From Ignelater luminosus (Eukaryota > Arthropoda > Insecta > Coleoptera > Elateridae), in assembly GCA_011009095.1 (NCBI GenBank), contig VTPC01000478.1:83495-147494 (forward strand): 64,000 nucleotides of DNA, read 5' to 3'. Position 1 is the stretch's first letter, and every line of letters begins with the position of its first letter. Positions 22,901-34,400 of this stretch are shown here, piece after piece. The position numbers and the translations under genes were made by a program. The notes under the pieces were generated by a model. That model saw only the letters and a list, made by a program, of their open reading frames with translations. It was not told the DNA's origin and ran no database searches.

Positions 22901-24239
22901 ATAACTTTACCTTTTTAGCCGATTTAGAAATTTAGATAATATTTAACTTTTCGTAATCTATTAGTATTACGGACGATATCTTTGTTTTAATTCCGAACAT
23001 GTAATAAATGTGAGTTTTTAATTTACAGAATCATCTTGAAATGTTTAATTTGCTTCTAAAGTGCAATGTGATGGACTTTTGTTCTAACCCTTCTATTTTA
23101 GCTTCGTCATTCAGAGATAGGCATCTTATTCATGTAATAAGAACAAAACTGCATAATACAGTGGACAAAGTAGACGGAGAAAGATTAATATTTGGGCAAG
23201 TTAAGATAAAATATGAGTAAGCAAGTTTTGTGGGACGAGCAGCTATAAATATTATCGTAAAATAGCAAAAACCTGAGCGAGAAAAAGGAGTAAAATAAGC
23301 ATAGAGGATGCTTGATGAATACTATCGCCAGAATTTTACTTACTGATGGATTAGCTATATTATTCGTAGTTGAAAGTCTAGTAGTACGTTGAAGTGTTCA
23401 CTTCCAAGTTCTAAGTTTTGTTCGCTGTTAGGTTATTGCTCTAGAAGATAAATTTTGGAAAATGGAAAATTAATGGAATACTCTTTTGAAGTCTTAAGAT
23501 ACCTTTAAAATAATACATGTCCTTGTTATATTTAGCTACGACTATTTTTTTCTCTTTATTTGCTTGTCAAACTTGTAAGATTTCTTAAATTCTTTTATCA
23601 TGGAAGACGATTAAGATAGTCTTTGTGACTCGAATACTTCTAGCTTGGTTTATATTCTATCAACAATTTGACTTAATGACTTTGAAGTGGCTCTGCTAAT
23701 GAGCTAAAGTTTTAGAATTGCTCTAATTATTCTGGGTTTGCTGTCGATACTATTTTCGACATCAGTATACTTCGTGCATTTATTGGCTTGTTTTGAATGC
23801 ACCCTTACCCCGAGAAACATCTAGGAACTGTTCAGTGTTATTCGCTTAATGTTTACCAAATTTTGGTCATTCCTTTTCAAGCCTCAAATAGTATCCTTAT
23901 GCTTATTACTGTTCTAATACGGTGTTAAACAGAAATTTAATTCATATAGTGGAAAGCCTTTAAAATATTTAGGAATGTTTTGGAAGATTGTTTTGCACTC
24001 TTCGTACGGTTTGCTCAAAATTTCTGACACTGGCGCTTGAAAAACGTTTCAGAAAAACTCTTTTTTTGCTGCCCTTCTAGTTGGTTCTTTCAAATTCATT
24101 TTAATAATTTTTTTTCGAGAAGTTATAGCCCTTATCTTATCTGCGTCCATAGTAAAAAAACTTATGATTATAATAAAAGACTTGTAAAAATTAAAGTAGT
24201 TTTGTGTAATATATGAAAGTGTTCAGACGTGAATTCTAG
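19961..24239. other. no recognisable gene apart from one MITE
   Basis: Apart from the MITE at 20839-21025 I see only AT-rich sequence. The minus-strand open frame at 20138-20521 has no recognisable motif. Confidence 0.4.
20839..21025. mobile_element. MITE with about 55-bp inverted repeats, Tc1/mariner-like
   Basis: Left arm (about 20841-20900) reads ACGAGTGTCCAAAAAGT and continues ATCCTTGAAACGGAAAACAT. The right arm (about 20965-21022) is its inverted match, with ATGTTTTCCGTTTCAAGGAT and ACTTTTTGAACACTCAT. TA flanks both ends, the target choice of Tc1/mariner elements. The left arm carries a few extra bases (CCCG) near its outer part. The centre of about 70 bp has no coding capacity. Confidence 0.85.
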
Positions 24240-24900
24240 TCTGGTCGGTATTCAACCACAGGCCTCCAGTTCTCCACTGTTGCCTTATTTAACTTGACGC
24301 AGGCACCTGGGTCAGTATCCTCTAACCCTCGTCGCCCGACAGACATTCACATCTTGAAGAAAAGGGCGGAGATGGACTACTGTTGAGATTCTACAGTCCT
24401 CGTGCTCTTCTGGCGTTTTGCTCTTAGAACACCTGTTGGGGCGCGAGGTCAATAAGTTTGCGAAGTTATATTAATGTCTACTACCAAGCTCCAGTTCCAC
24501 AGAGCGCACATAAAAATGTTAACCTGCTTGCCTTTTCCGGCTGATTATCATCTTCTCTACTACACGTCTGCCACCTGAGGCGGTACCGTTACAACACCTT
24601 TATTCTAAACACCTATTTTGCGCTCCGAACCGCACAGCAAATGATGCTGCCCACAGCCACAGAATACAGCACCTTCACAGTACTGCTGTGGCCTCGAACA
24701 AGTTACAACCACCACCGGACTTCGGCAGTAGCACGTGCAGCTGACCAGTCTGGACGTTCCTATATGATCATTTATTACCCACTGTACTGGTTTCGGAAAT
24801 CAGAAAACAACGTTGAGAGTTACAATAAAATCAAGATTATACTGGTGCATTTAGACCGTATATCGCTTTTGAGATTTTAATATGCCAGAATGAAAAATGA
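24240..24900. other. GC-richer block of unknown nature
   Basis: Much richer in G and C than both neighbours, with no convincing frame; the plus frame 24641-24880 matches nothing I know. It lies directly downstream (minus strand) of the R2-type LINE, so it could be that element's 3' untranslated region, or an unrelated repeat or LTR. Confidence 0.35.
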
Positions 24901-24914
24901 TATAGTCAGTTTTG

Positions 24915-26770
24915 CTAGACCTTGCAAGGTTTGTCTTCCGCTTTTATTAGTTGCAGAATGGCTGAGATCTGGTCATTGGCAACACCCCAAGTGCCGCTTG
25001 CACCTATTACTAGGGCCGAAATAGTTATTTGTTTGTTAATGTATTTTCTCTAAAGAGCTCCCACCATCATAGGTGTCAAGCAGTATTGGACTTATGATTG
25101 ACTACAACTTCATCAAGTCAGTTTTTCGAAGGGAGCCGTTTGATAGACGAAACCTCGACTCCTCTTCTACTAGCCATTCTTTTTTGGTGGCAGTTTGCCT
25201 CAGTTGTTGTCAGACTTACTGTTGTGGTGTGTTAAAGGGTAGCTCTGCAACACGTAAAGGAGACTTAACGCGTTGCAGCCTGTCCTACGCTGTCTCTGAT
25301 GAGATGGATTGGATGGTAAAACGTTACCTTCTAACTGAATAGAGGTATATATTTTTTCCACTCTAATAGGTTGGAGGGTTATTAATCCATCCGCTGGACA
25401 CGTTGCTTTTGTTTCCCTACATAAGTCTTTTCTCATCAGATCCGGCTTCTGCGGCCATTAGTTGTTCCATATTTGCCGGTCCATGCCGTCAACCTTCGAA
25501 AGAGTCTCTCTTTAGGAGGCAAGGCCAGTACTACTTCTGTTATCAAGTTAGTACCCATAGCTACTTATGTGATCTTATTTTAAAGGATTGTAGGGCCGAA
25601 AACGACAGGCACACGTACATACCGAATGTGGTGTTTCAAACTCGTACATAGGACAATTTTATTATTAATTTATTTTGCTAATTCTGCGCATTTTTTGGTT
25701 AATTTATTGGTGCCAGATTGAGAGGGAACTTCTACCCTATCGATTGATACCATTACCTCCCCTTCAGGTTCATTTGGGGAGCAGGGATTACAAAAATCTG
25801 AATCCCTATGCATTGTCCTATGTGCGGGTTTGAAACTCCACATTCGGTATATAAGCGTCTGCACAGGTTCTATTTAGGTGCATAATTTTTCTAACTACAC
25901 TGTTGATAGATGTTTACTAGATAGGCCACTGTCCTCGGCAGGAGATATACCTTCAACATCCAAATCTGTTGCCACGGCCCTAAAGGTACTACCATAATTA
26001 TATTCAACTGCAAGCGAATTTGGTCAGTAAAAAGTTTACTTTGGCCTAGGTAGTTATATCTTATCCCAAGATATTTAAATAATTCTTTCGGGGTCAGTTA
26101 TTTTAATGGTTTTTTTCTCATCATAGAATTGCTGTGTTATTGAAGCGAAGAAGGTTTTCTTCCCCGGGAAGATTTTACAGCTATTGCAACACTTTTTGGG
26201 GGTTTAGATCAAGGCCCCTGTCGCTAAAAAAATATTTTAGTGATGCAAAGCATTCGCTACTAAATTAAACAACAATGGTAAGAGGGGGGATCCAAAAGGT
26301 GGAGCAGCTCACATTCTCCACTTTTGTCCGACTGTCGTGTTATCTCATTATAACCCTGACTAGGCGAGTGTCTACCTGAAAACGCAGAAAAGCCATCTCA
26401 ACCGACCAGTGGGATACTGAATCGAAAACTTTGGCCAGGTCCAAACACAAAATGTGATATGGCCTGAGCTTAGATCGTCGTTCTTCAATCAGGGATTTGA
26501 GCGTCACTGTGTTTAGAAATACGCTATATAGTTCCCTGAACATTGATCAGGACGGAATTTTATGATCATAAGTTCTTGGCGACAATTTTGTTGCAGTCTA
26601 ACGAATGTCCGGCCTATCATAAAAGGCCTTCAGTTTTCGGCGTTGCCGGTATTTTCCCCTCCTTTGGGGTCAGGACTGTCTGCCTATCCGAGATGATAGA
26701 GGGAAATTTTTTAACGAGAAACGAGTTAAAGAGCTGGACAACTAATTTAGTGTGTTTACTTTTTGAGTTA
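24915..26770 (-). mobile_element. R2-superfamily LINE (restriction-like endonuclease type), copy 1, decayed
   Basis: Minus-strand segments in order: RPITIGRTFVRLQQN (about 26630-26570), then LRPYHILCLDLAKVFDSVSH (motif A, about 26470-26400), then SPLLPLLFNLVANAL, PKKCCNSCKIFPGKKTFF and FKYLG with stops between, to about 26050. Further down are YTSIQLEGNVLPSNPSHQRQ and RRTGCNAL with LQSYPLTHHN (about 25350-25220), like the CCHC and HxxxC block before the R2 endonuclease. The end ISALVIGASGTWGVANDQIS precedes a stop at 24915-24917, as in the closing segment of R2-like proteins. The YADD box is not visible. There are many stops and frame changes. It shares wording with the copy at 52910-54787, so both seem to be one family. 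Not next to any 28S rDNA that I can see. Confidence 0.78.
25588..25862. repeat. inverted repeat of about 55 bp within the R2-type LINE
   Basis: 25588-25650 carries CATACCGAATGTGGTGTTTC and GTACATAGGACAAT. 25803-25862 carries the inverted match, ATTGTCCTATGTGCGGGTTT and GAAACTCCACATTCGGTAT. The arms are about 150 bp apart and about 85-90% alike by eye. Either a local inverted duplication inside the LINE or a small foldback insertion. Confidence 0.8.
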
Positions 26771-28937
26771 CTTTTACCTTAAGAGGATTAAGAGAATCGT
26801 TTCGTTAATAGCACTTTTCAACTTCTGTACCTTAAGATGTGCAAGCGAATTTGTAGTACTGCAATTTGAGTTACTCAGAGCAAATTGTTAATATTATAAA
26901 GGTGCACAGAATTACAACGAACGCGGGGGACAGTATATAGTTGAGATCGCAAGACGACAACAATATGTAGTTGCTTGTAATTTGGGCCACGATTAATATG
27001 TAGTTAATAATAATTAGTAACACTGGTTTCTTTCTCATGTGTTGGAATACTTATTGCGAGTTTTCAGGTTTTATCATGCATGATAAGCTAGATTATACAT
27101 AAAGTACTGGAAGAAAATGTCAGAAAACTTAAATTAGTTTAAGTTGAAAGTTTCTGTAAAGCATATTTGCTAATAGATTTTCTAGTCACGGTAACTAGCG
27201 CTGTACTTGAAAACTAGGCCAGACTTTAGCAAACAGAAAACAACATGAAAACGATTTTTTGCCTTATTTATACTACTATTATAATGTATCTAACAAATAT
27301 CTGCCAGAGTAAACAGTAGAATACTGTTTGATCAGAAAAGGTGCGAATTTTAAAGGGAAGATTTTTCGACCGATATATCCAGTCGCATCGAAAGACACAA
27401 CTATATGGAATATCTGAAAGAGTTTGCATTAAATTTCAGCTAAAGTTTAGCGGCTTACTTTCGTTTTATATTTCGTGAACTCTGTAGGTATGATACATTT
27501 CTTTGATTTGTAGCAAATATTGAATAGAAAACAATCTAGCGTTCAGAATGTTCTTTATTAGATTTACTACAATTTGCTACTTTGTAGACTGTAAGGAAAT
27601 TTCTATCAAGTCTCTAGATTATATCACAGAACTTTTATTATATAAAAATTATGATTTACGATATTGAAGTTTGTAATTTTATACAAATTTATAGTACTGC
27701 ATTAGTTATTTATCTACTTATATGACAAAGATAAAAGTTTCCAACGCGTATAACCAGAAGTCCCTTATTTATAAATAAATTGTCAAACGTATATTGCTAC
27801 CTACTGTCATCCAGTGAAAACATGAAAATAAAGTTATAAACCTGTCGGGAGTAAAATAAATGTAATTATAATTTTATATACACTAGACGACTGCAAATGC
27901 TTAAAGCAAAGTATTTTAAATAGGAAATATTTTACTATAAAAGACAACGTTAATTAAGCGGGATCTAAACAGGTTACTGTCTGATTATTACTTTCAGTAA
28001 AGGCTGATAAGCGAAGCTTTCTCGTAGGAACTTCCACATCATGTTCAACTTGATTATCTGTGAGAAAACATTACATTATGTCTAATATTTTGCGTTGTTT
28101 TGAAAGTGCATTGTGCACTTTAACGTGCACGAGTGAGTTTCGTGGGTTTCCGAATTGCGGTTCAGAGTTTTCCTACACGAATCTTACTCGAACGGCTTTG
28201 TGGCTAAAATATTGTAGTTTAATCACGTACTCCTCCCCAACGCGGTATTGGGAAGTTGCGTTACTTCTAATATAACTTCTGAGGTCAAACTACAATGGCC
28301 TTCCGTCTTATTAACTTTATTGTTATATACTGCATTATTGTAAAACGTTTTCAGATAATTTGATTGCAGTTTAGCCATTATTGTTTCCATGTTTGTGGAA
28401 TTCTAAAACGATTTTCTGCTTCAACTATGTCCTTTATCATACCACGCATTGTATCACAATGGTTTCTTAAATTGTTACGGCAATGTTCTTATTTGTGATG
28501 ATTACTATTTTAGTATGGTAGGTAGGAAGTTCTGTGCACTTTTCTTTGTTAGGAACTGTTTATATAAATAACTTACATTAGTTGATTGTATCCTTAAATG
28601 GGTATTATTACGATATTATCAATGATCTGTTACAATATATACAAGAATTGAAATTTGCTATCATACAGCGTCTTTTCGTAATATGTATTGTATTTGTGTT
28701 AAAATCTATTCAGTAGACAGCAAAACAGTCAACATTAAAAATCAGACATAATTTGCAAGACTGCAAAATTATTATAAATATTTATTTTATATACCGTGTG
28801 TTGATTTATAATTGAGACCTATACATTTACTCATACAAAACCAAGTAGTTACAAATATTGGCTTCTTTAATTATTTTAGAGCAAAAGCGTACAGAGATTT
28901 TTTTAAAGAAACAAAAGTCAAAATATTAATATTTAAA
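26771..28937. other. no recognisable gene; AT-rich
   Basis: No supported frame or repeat. The plus frame 28060-28275 lacks known motifs. Confidence 0.4.
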
Positions 28938-29192
28938 GGTCGCTCAATAATTTTAAAAATAAATTTTAATAAACTTTTAATGGTTTTGAGCGACCTTTAA
29001 ATATTAAAATTAAGACTTGATCTCGTTATAACTACTATTTTATAGTGTAACGAATTAATTTTAATCGTGAGCTTTATTGAAATTGAAAAATATAATTAAA
29101 AAACAAATACTTACTATTAAAATTAATATTGAAAGGTCGCTCAAAACCTTTAAAAGTTTATTGAATTCTATTCTTAAAATTATTGAGCGACC
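28938..29192. repeat. inverted pair of 58-bp palindromic hairpin units
   Basis: Unit 1 (28938-28995) starts GGTCGCTCAA and ends TTGAGCGACC, so it is itself a hairpin with 10-bp perfect stem ends. Unit 2 (29135-29192) has the same ends. Its reverse complement aligns along the full 58 bp of unit 1 (ATAATTTTAA, CAATAAACTTTTAA, GGTTTTGAGCGACC) with only a handful of differences. The similarity continues a further 20 bp or so into the interval between them (TTTAAATATTAAAATTAA). A third half-unit, AAATTCTTGAGCGACC, lies at 29313-29328. No coding capacity. It resembles a MITE, but with hairpins within each arm. Confidence 0.85.
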
Positions 29193-29451
29193 ATATAAAT
29201 AGTTTGTCTTCAAACTTTAGTATGTTTCTCTACGGCCTACATAGAAAATATTGAATTAGTGAGAAACTAAACAACTAAAAAAAATGAGTTCTTTTGATTT
29301 TTGAAATTTTTAAAATTCTTGAGCGACCTCTCAAAAATTTTTAATCGAGTCGATATTTGGAGAGGACTGTTTAAATGCATCAAATTAGCATTTCTTCGTG
29401 TAAGTTTTAAATAAAAAAGTCGAAAAAATACTTCTACCCTATTAGACATGC

Positions 29452-29740
29452 TATGAAATCAGGACTTTGCCAATTAAATTATTCATTTTGCAACTCCGTA
29501 TACATTGACCAAACACTTAGAAATTTCCATGTTAGATACAAAAAACACATACAATGTTACAAACACAAACATCCAGAAACATGCCAAATACTTATTAGAA
29601 CGCAATCATTCAATGACCACAAATAACTACATTACATTTTTACATTTTTGCAATAATAAATACAAACTACGTGTTTTGGAAGCGTTCGAAATTTACAAAC
29701 ACAAAATACCTTTAATGAAGGAACAGATGACCTACTAAAA
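29452..29740 (+). mobile_element. Penelope-like element fragment, GIY-YIG endonuclease part
   Basis: The translation reads SGLCQLNYSFCNSVYIDQT, then NFHVRYKKHIQCYKHKHPE, then AKYLLERNHSM, NYITFLHFC, LRVLEAFEIYKHK. This follows the C-terminal GIY-YIG nuclease of Penelope-like retroelements: CxxCxxVYIGQTGRxFxxRYKEH, then FAKHLLExxH, then LxxLEExEIY. The usual GQTGR here is DQTLR. Only the C-terminal third is present and it is broken. The reverse transcriptase is missing upstream. An ordinary transposon fossil. Confidence 0.82.
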
Positions 29741-30324
29741 TCGCCGTTACTGTATGCGTGGAATGAAGAATTAAAATCATAAATTCGGTTGGACCTTGGA
29801 ACAACTTAGTTGCCTACTATGACAACTTGTTTATCGATGCCTTTGAAAATGATATTATAAAATCGTAACGCGTTAGGCGAATAAATCTGAAATTATAAAT
29901 GGAATTAGTATGTTTAATTGTTGTAATTTGTTAGAGCTAAATATTGCAAAATTCTGTAGAGGTAAGGTACTATTCTAGTCAGCAAGGCCCTAAGAATCCT
30001 AATCATGAATTCTTTGGCAGTGAGGATCAGTGATCATTGTAGTGTATTAATTGATCTTGCCAGAAAATAGAATTATTGAAATACTATGTAGTTTAAGGAA
30101 TCCCTGGCTAGATCTAAATTTAAAGGTTACTATGCTTTGTACCAACTGCAGCTGTTCTTAGAGCCAACTTGGTCTGTATGGTGAGTTCGTTTTGTTAGGT
30201 CTGCGATGCCCACAAATGAAATAGCAGCGGTCGATTGCTTCTAGCATGTGTTGCTGGGCTCTGTCGTATTTGTTTGTTGTTCGTATGTTTATTTATTATT
30301 AACTATATCTATTGCTTACAAGAT
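29741..30324. other. no recognisable gene
   Basis: AT-rich spacer between the Penelope-like fragment and the next LINE, with no supported feature. Confidence 0.4.
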
Positions 30325-31490
30325 GACCAAATTTCTAAACAATGGAAAATGGCAGGCATAACATGTATATTCAAAAAACGAAATCAATTAGAATGTAGCA
30401 ATTACAGGGGTATTAGTGTAACCTGTTCTATTGGAAGGCTGTATGGACGAATTATAAAAGGAAGAATAGAAAAATAAATAGAAGAAGAGGAAGACCAAAG
30501 CGGGTTTAGAGCAAGACGGTCCTGCATTGACAATGTTTTCACGATAGCACAGTTAAGAGAAGTACATCTTGTGTTCATAGACATAAAAAAGCTCAAGAAA
30601 GCGTGCCCATCAAGAAATTGTGGGAAATACTAGAATGGAGCAAACGGGGATCCCAACTCAAGACAACATATTATACAACTTGCTGTTTGCAGATGATCAA
30701 GTGATACTGACGGGGAATCATGAGGATGCAGAGTATATGCTACGGAAATTAATAGAGGAACATACGAAGTGGGGGTTAGAGCTAAACTTGGACAAGACCA
30801 AATTTATGGCATTTGGGGCAAAAGGCAATGGCCTAGTTACACAGAAAGGAATACTAAAACACTGCTCAGAATACAAGTACCTAGGAATCACTATAACAAA
30901 GGAAGGAGTCAGGAACAAAAAAATGCAAAATAAAATCAGACAAGGAAGAAGGACAATACAAATATTAAATTCAACGCTGTGGAGTAATAAAATAAAAAAA
31001 GAAACAAAAAAACATATATTTAAAGCTATAACGGAAAATGTTACTATATATGGGGCAGAGGTATGGGTGCTAGACAAAAAAATGGAAAATAGATTCAAAG
31101 CGCTGGAAATGGATTTTTGGAGAAGGAGCTGCGGAGTATCAAAGATGGACAGAATAAGAAATGAAGTAAGTAGAGAAAGGATGAACGTACAGCACACCCT
31201 GCTAGATACAGTGAACACCAAACAGCTGTTGTGGTATGGGCATGTCAGAAGAATCGAAGATTAAAGTTGGCCATTACAAATGTATGAATGGACCCCACAT
31301 ACAAGGAGAAAAAGAGGAAGACCCAAAGTAAAATGGAAAACAAAAATACAGGAATCAATGGAAGCCAGAAACTTAGAATATGACTCGCTAGATAGACAGT
31401 TTTGGCTATTAAGAAGCGAAATACGGCACTAGTTGAACAAATTCGAAATATATATAAATATATCTATAATTAATGAAAATATATTCTAGG
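30325..31490 (+). mobile_element. LINE reverse transcriptase fragment, 5'-truncated and internally deleted
   Basis: The frame starts at DDQISKQWKMAGITCIFKK and NYRGISVTC. A stop at 30475-30477 follows, then EDQSGFRARRSC, LVFIDIKK and IKKLWEILEW. From there it jumps to NLLFADDQVILTGN (intact FADD box, about 30674-30715), so roughly a hundred residues of the palm are missing. After that the frame is open to 31262: HTKWGLELNLDKTKFMAFG, YKYLGITITKEG, FWRRSCGVSKMDRIRNEV and LLWYGHVRRIED. The tail continues past a stop with RKRGRPKVKWKTKIQESME and ends in a TATAA-rich 3' tail near 31430-31490. The long intact stretch makes this one of the better preserved LINEs here, but it is defective. Clade not assigned. 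Confidence 0.9.
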
Positions 31491-34400
31491 CCGGCAGTGA
31501 GATTGGGCGCTGTTTGAAAAAACGAAAAGTAGATTTAATTAGTTCATGAACTATTCGACAACTTGCACCATAATTGAAAAGAAGCTAAACTTTCATAATC
31601 GACTTTTTTGTGAGAAGGATTGTTAGAATGGTAACTCACTTGTGAGACGGCCATTCTCAATTTTTTTTTAAATAAAAGAAGAATCCAGGAAAAGGTTATG
31701 CACCTTTAAAACTATTTTTACTGCAAAGCGGCAATTGTAGTTATTAGTTATCCTTTTATTATTATTAATTCATAAATACTATCTTTTAAAACATTTCTGA
31801 GTAAAATATTTTTATACCTATTAAGATAAGGAAATAAATCATAAAGATCACAACGAACCGGCGGCGGCGTCCAAACCAGTTAAACTTCTACTTCTCTGAG
31901 AATCATAGCAAGGAAACGGTAGTTGGAATCACGACAAGCTAGCAACGTATCATTACATCTAGTGGACGCGACATCGACATCGTGTGGGCTTCCTTCGTCT
32001 AAAAATCTAAAGAACAATCAGAGCTTTGGAATTACTGGAGATGTTGATCAAGGCCAAGATTTTTTGCGGAATAATATGTTTCACTGTTCAACATCGAAAG
32101 GTCTGTCTGTCGAGTTTTTTCCTAGAGGCTTAAAACACTATGAAATGTAATATGTACATAATAACGATACTAACTAAGTAATTTTGCTGGAAACCATTAT
32201 ATAATGAAAATTTTTTATAAATGTTCTAAGAAAGAACGTATTACTTAAGTAGAAATAGGCAATCGATTGTGTAAATCGCTTTGAGAAAAACTACAGAGGA
32301 GTAAGAAAAATAAAGACTGACCGTATCATAATTGGTTGTCATCCTTCTGAAGAGTTACTATTTCTCTATCAGTTTATGGGTAAAAATCAATTTTGATGAA
32401 GAAACGTGATTGAAGCAATTCACATATCATACAATTTTCCTAGAAGAGACTGCTTTATTATTCCTAATCATGTAGTGGTACACTAAATACCGATTCATGT
32501 TTAACTAAAATATGGCGCCTTTACTCTTGATTTTGATGTATCGCTATATGATCTAGCATGTTCCCATCGTTTGAACACCATCAATTTCTCAAGTTCGTGC
32601 AAACTTATTTTTTAGAGCTCTTACAGTTGTATCAGCGATCGCAATAATTACACTTACTGGCGTGATTATCTTGATTAAGTAATCGTAAAAACGTCAAATT
32701 GCTTTTTCTTATAGAATCTAATCAAAATGGCATTAACCGGGCTATGTTTTTTGTGTACTTTATTATGTTTACAGTTCCTGATTTTAGAATTCTTAGCTTT
32801 TCAACTTTAAGGTAAGATAAACAATAAAACAGGACGAAATCTTTTGCTGTTCTATTATTAAATTCCCTTACAAAATATTGATTCAATTTTGAGTTTTCAA
32901 TCGATACCGAGTTTACTATCTAACTTTTTTTTCTAGAAACTGAAGTTAATAATAATTAAGTACAAACATTAATTAAGCACAGGAATGGTAAATGCCCTTT
33001 TGACCTTTTATAATTTCCCATTGTTAGTAGTAGTAAGAGTAGTCTTTTACTTGTGTGTATGTTTTAATTGAACAAAGTCCTAATGGTAATTTATTATTGC
33101 GACCTATAGACATAACGTAGGTGTAAGTGTTTATTTCCAGCAGCAAACAAGGTATAAAATAGTATCTTACGTTTCATGTATATATGAAGGCGCTAACAAC
33201 GCATGTATGTAAATCTACAGTCGTAATCTTTAATAATACTGAAATGGTCATAAGCAAGTGCTATTAGAGTCTGAGTTAACGAACCGTCTTTTTATGACTT
33301 TAAAATTAAGTGTAAATAAATTAAGCAAACTACAGGTGTAGAATTCACCATTTATTGCAAAGTACGGCCTATTTTGATTACTATCTGTTTAGTGTGTTGT
33401 TAGAACTTGGAAGTAATTAACTTATTTGAATGTCGTCTGCAATGTTAGTGTTTAACCTTTTTGCGTATTTTCTATCAATTTTATGAAATAGAAGTCTAGA
33501 TGGTTTTGACACTAAATCTATAAACGAGTCTCGTAGGAACCTTGGGTTTGTCTTATTTCTATTAGTAACAATTATACGAAAGATTCTAACAAATTTTCTT
33601 TTCGAATAAGGATGTAAGCTTGCAAAATCCGTGTCGGTGTTAATACCATGTTTGGCAAGTTTAATCCTTGTTGGAGGTTGAAACTTTTTTAGTTAAGCAG
33701 AATTCTTGTGTAAATGAGGTATAAGGAATTTCCGCAACTAGATTTCTTAGATCCTGCTGGCTAATAACCGTAAACAAACACATATACATAATGAACTAAT
33801 TATGTGAACGTAGAGGTAATAAAATAGAAATCCGAAACTTTAGTACGACGAGTATATTAGTCTTCTTCAATAGTAGCTTTTACCAGCGTAATTACCTCAG
33901 TAGCGACATGGAAAACTAAAACATGTCAAGGCTAAGGTGTACTCATTCATTAAAAGGATGCAAATTTGCACAGAGTTGCAAAAAGACACAAAACAGATTT
34001 ATGCTATGCACTGTATTAATTAGCATTGAGACCTTTATTGGGCTGTCACAGGGTATACGTATAGTAAGCTTTCGAATGATATTTTGCATTTTTAGCAATA
34101 GAGGTGTATTGAGAGGGCTCTGGAAAAGCTTTTGGAAATTACCTTCATGGATACTCTGGCAAATGTTTTATCCAAAATTATCATCAGTGTTTCTCAGTCT
34201 TTAGCTTAAGTTTTTTCTTTTTCATTTTATCGTATTGAGTATAAAATTTCTTCAACCAGAAAGACAATGTCGGAGTAGGAGAGACGAAATGCTATGGGTG
34301 CCCAATTTGGTTAAGGAAGGCCACATCCAGTTGTACCACAAAACAACAAATTCGCTCTATCACTCTACCTTTTTGATATAATGAGAAACTGAATGGTTTT

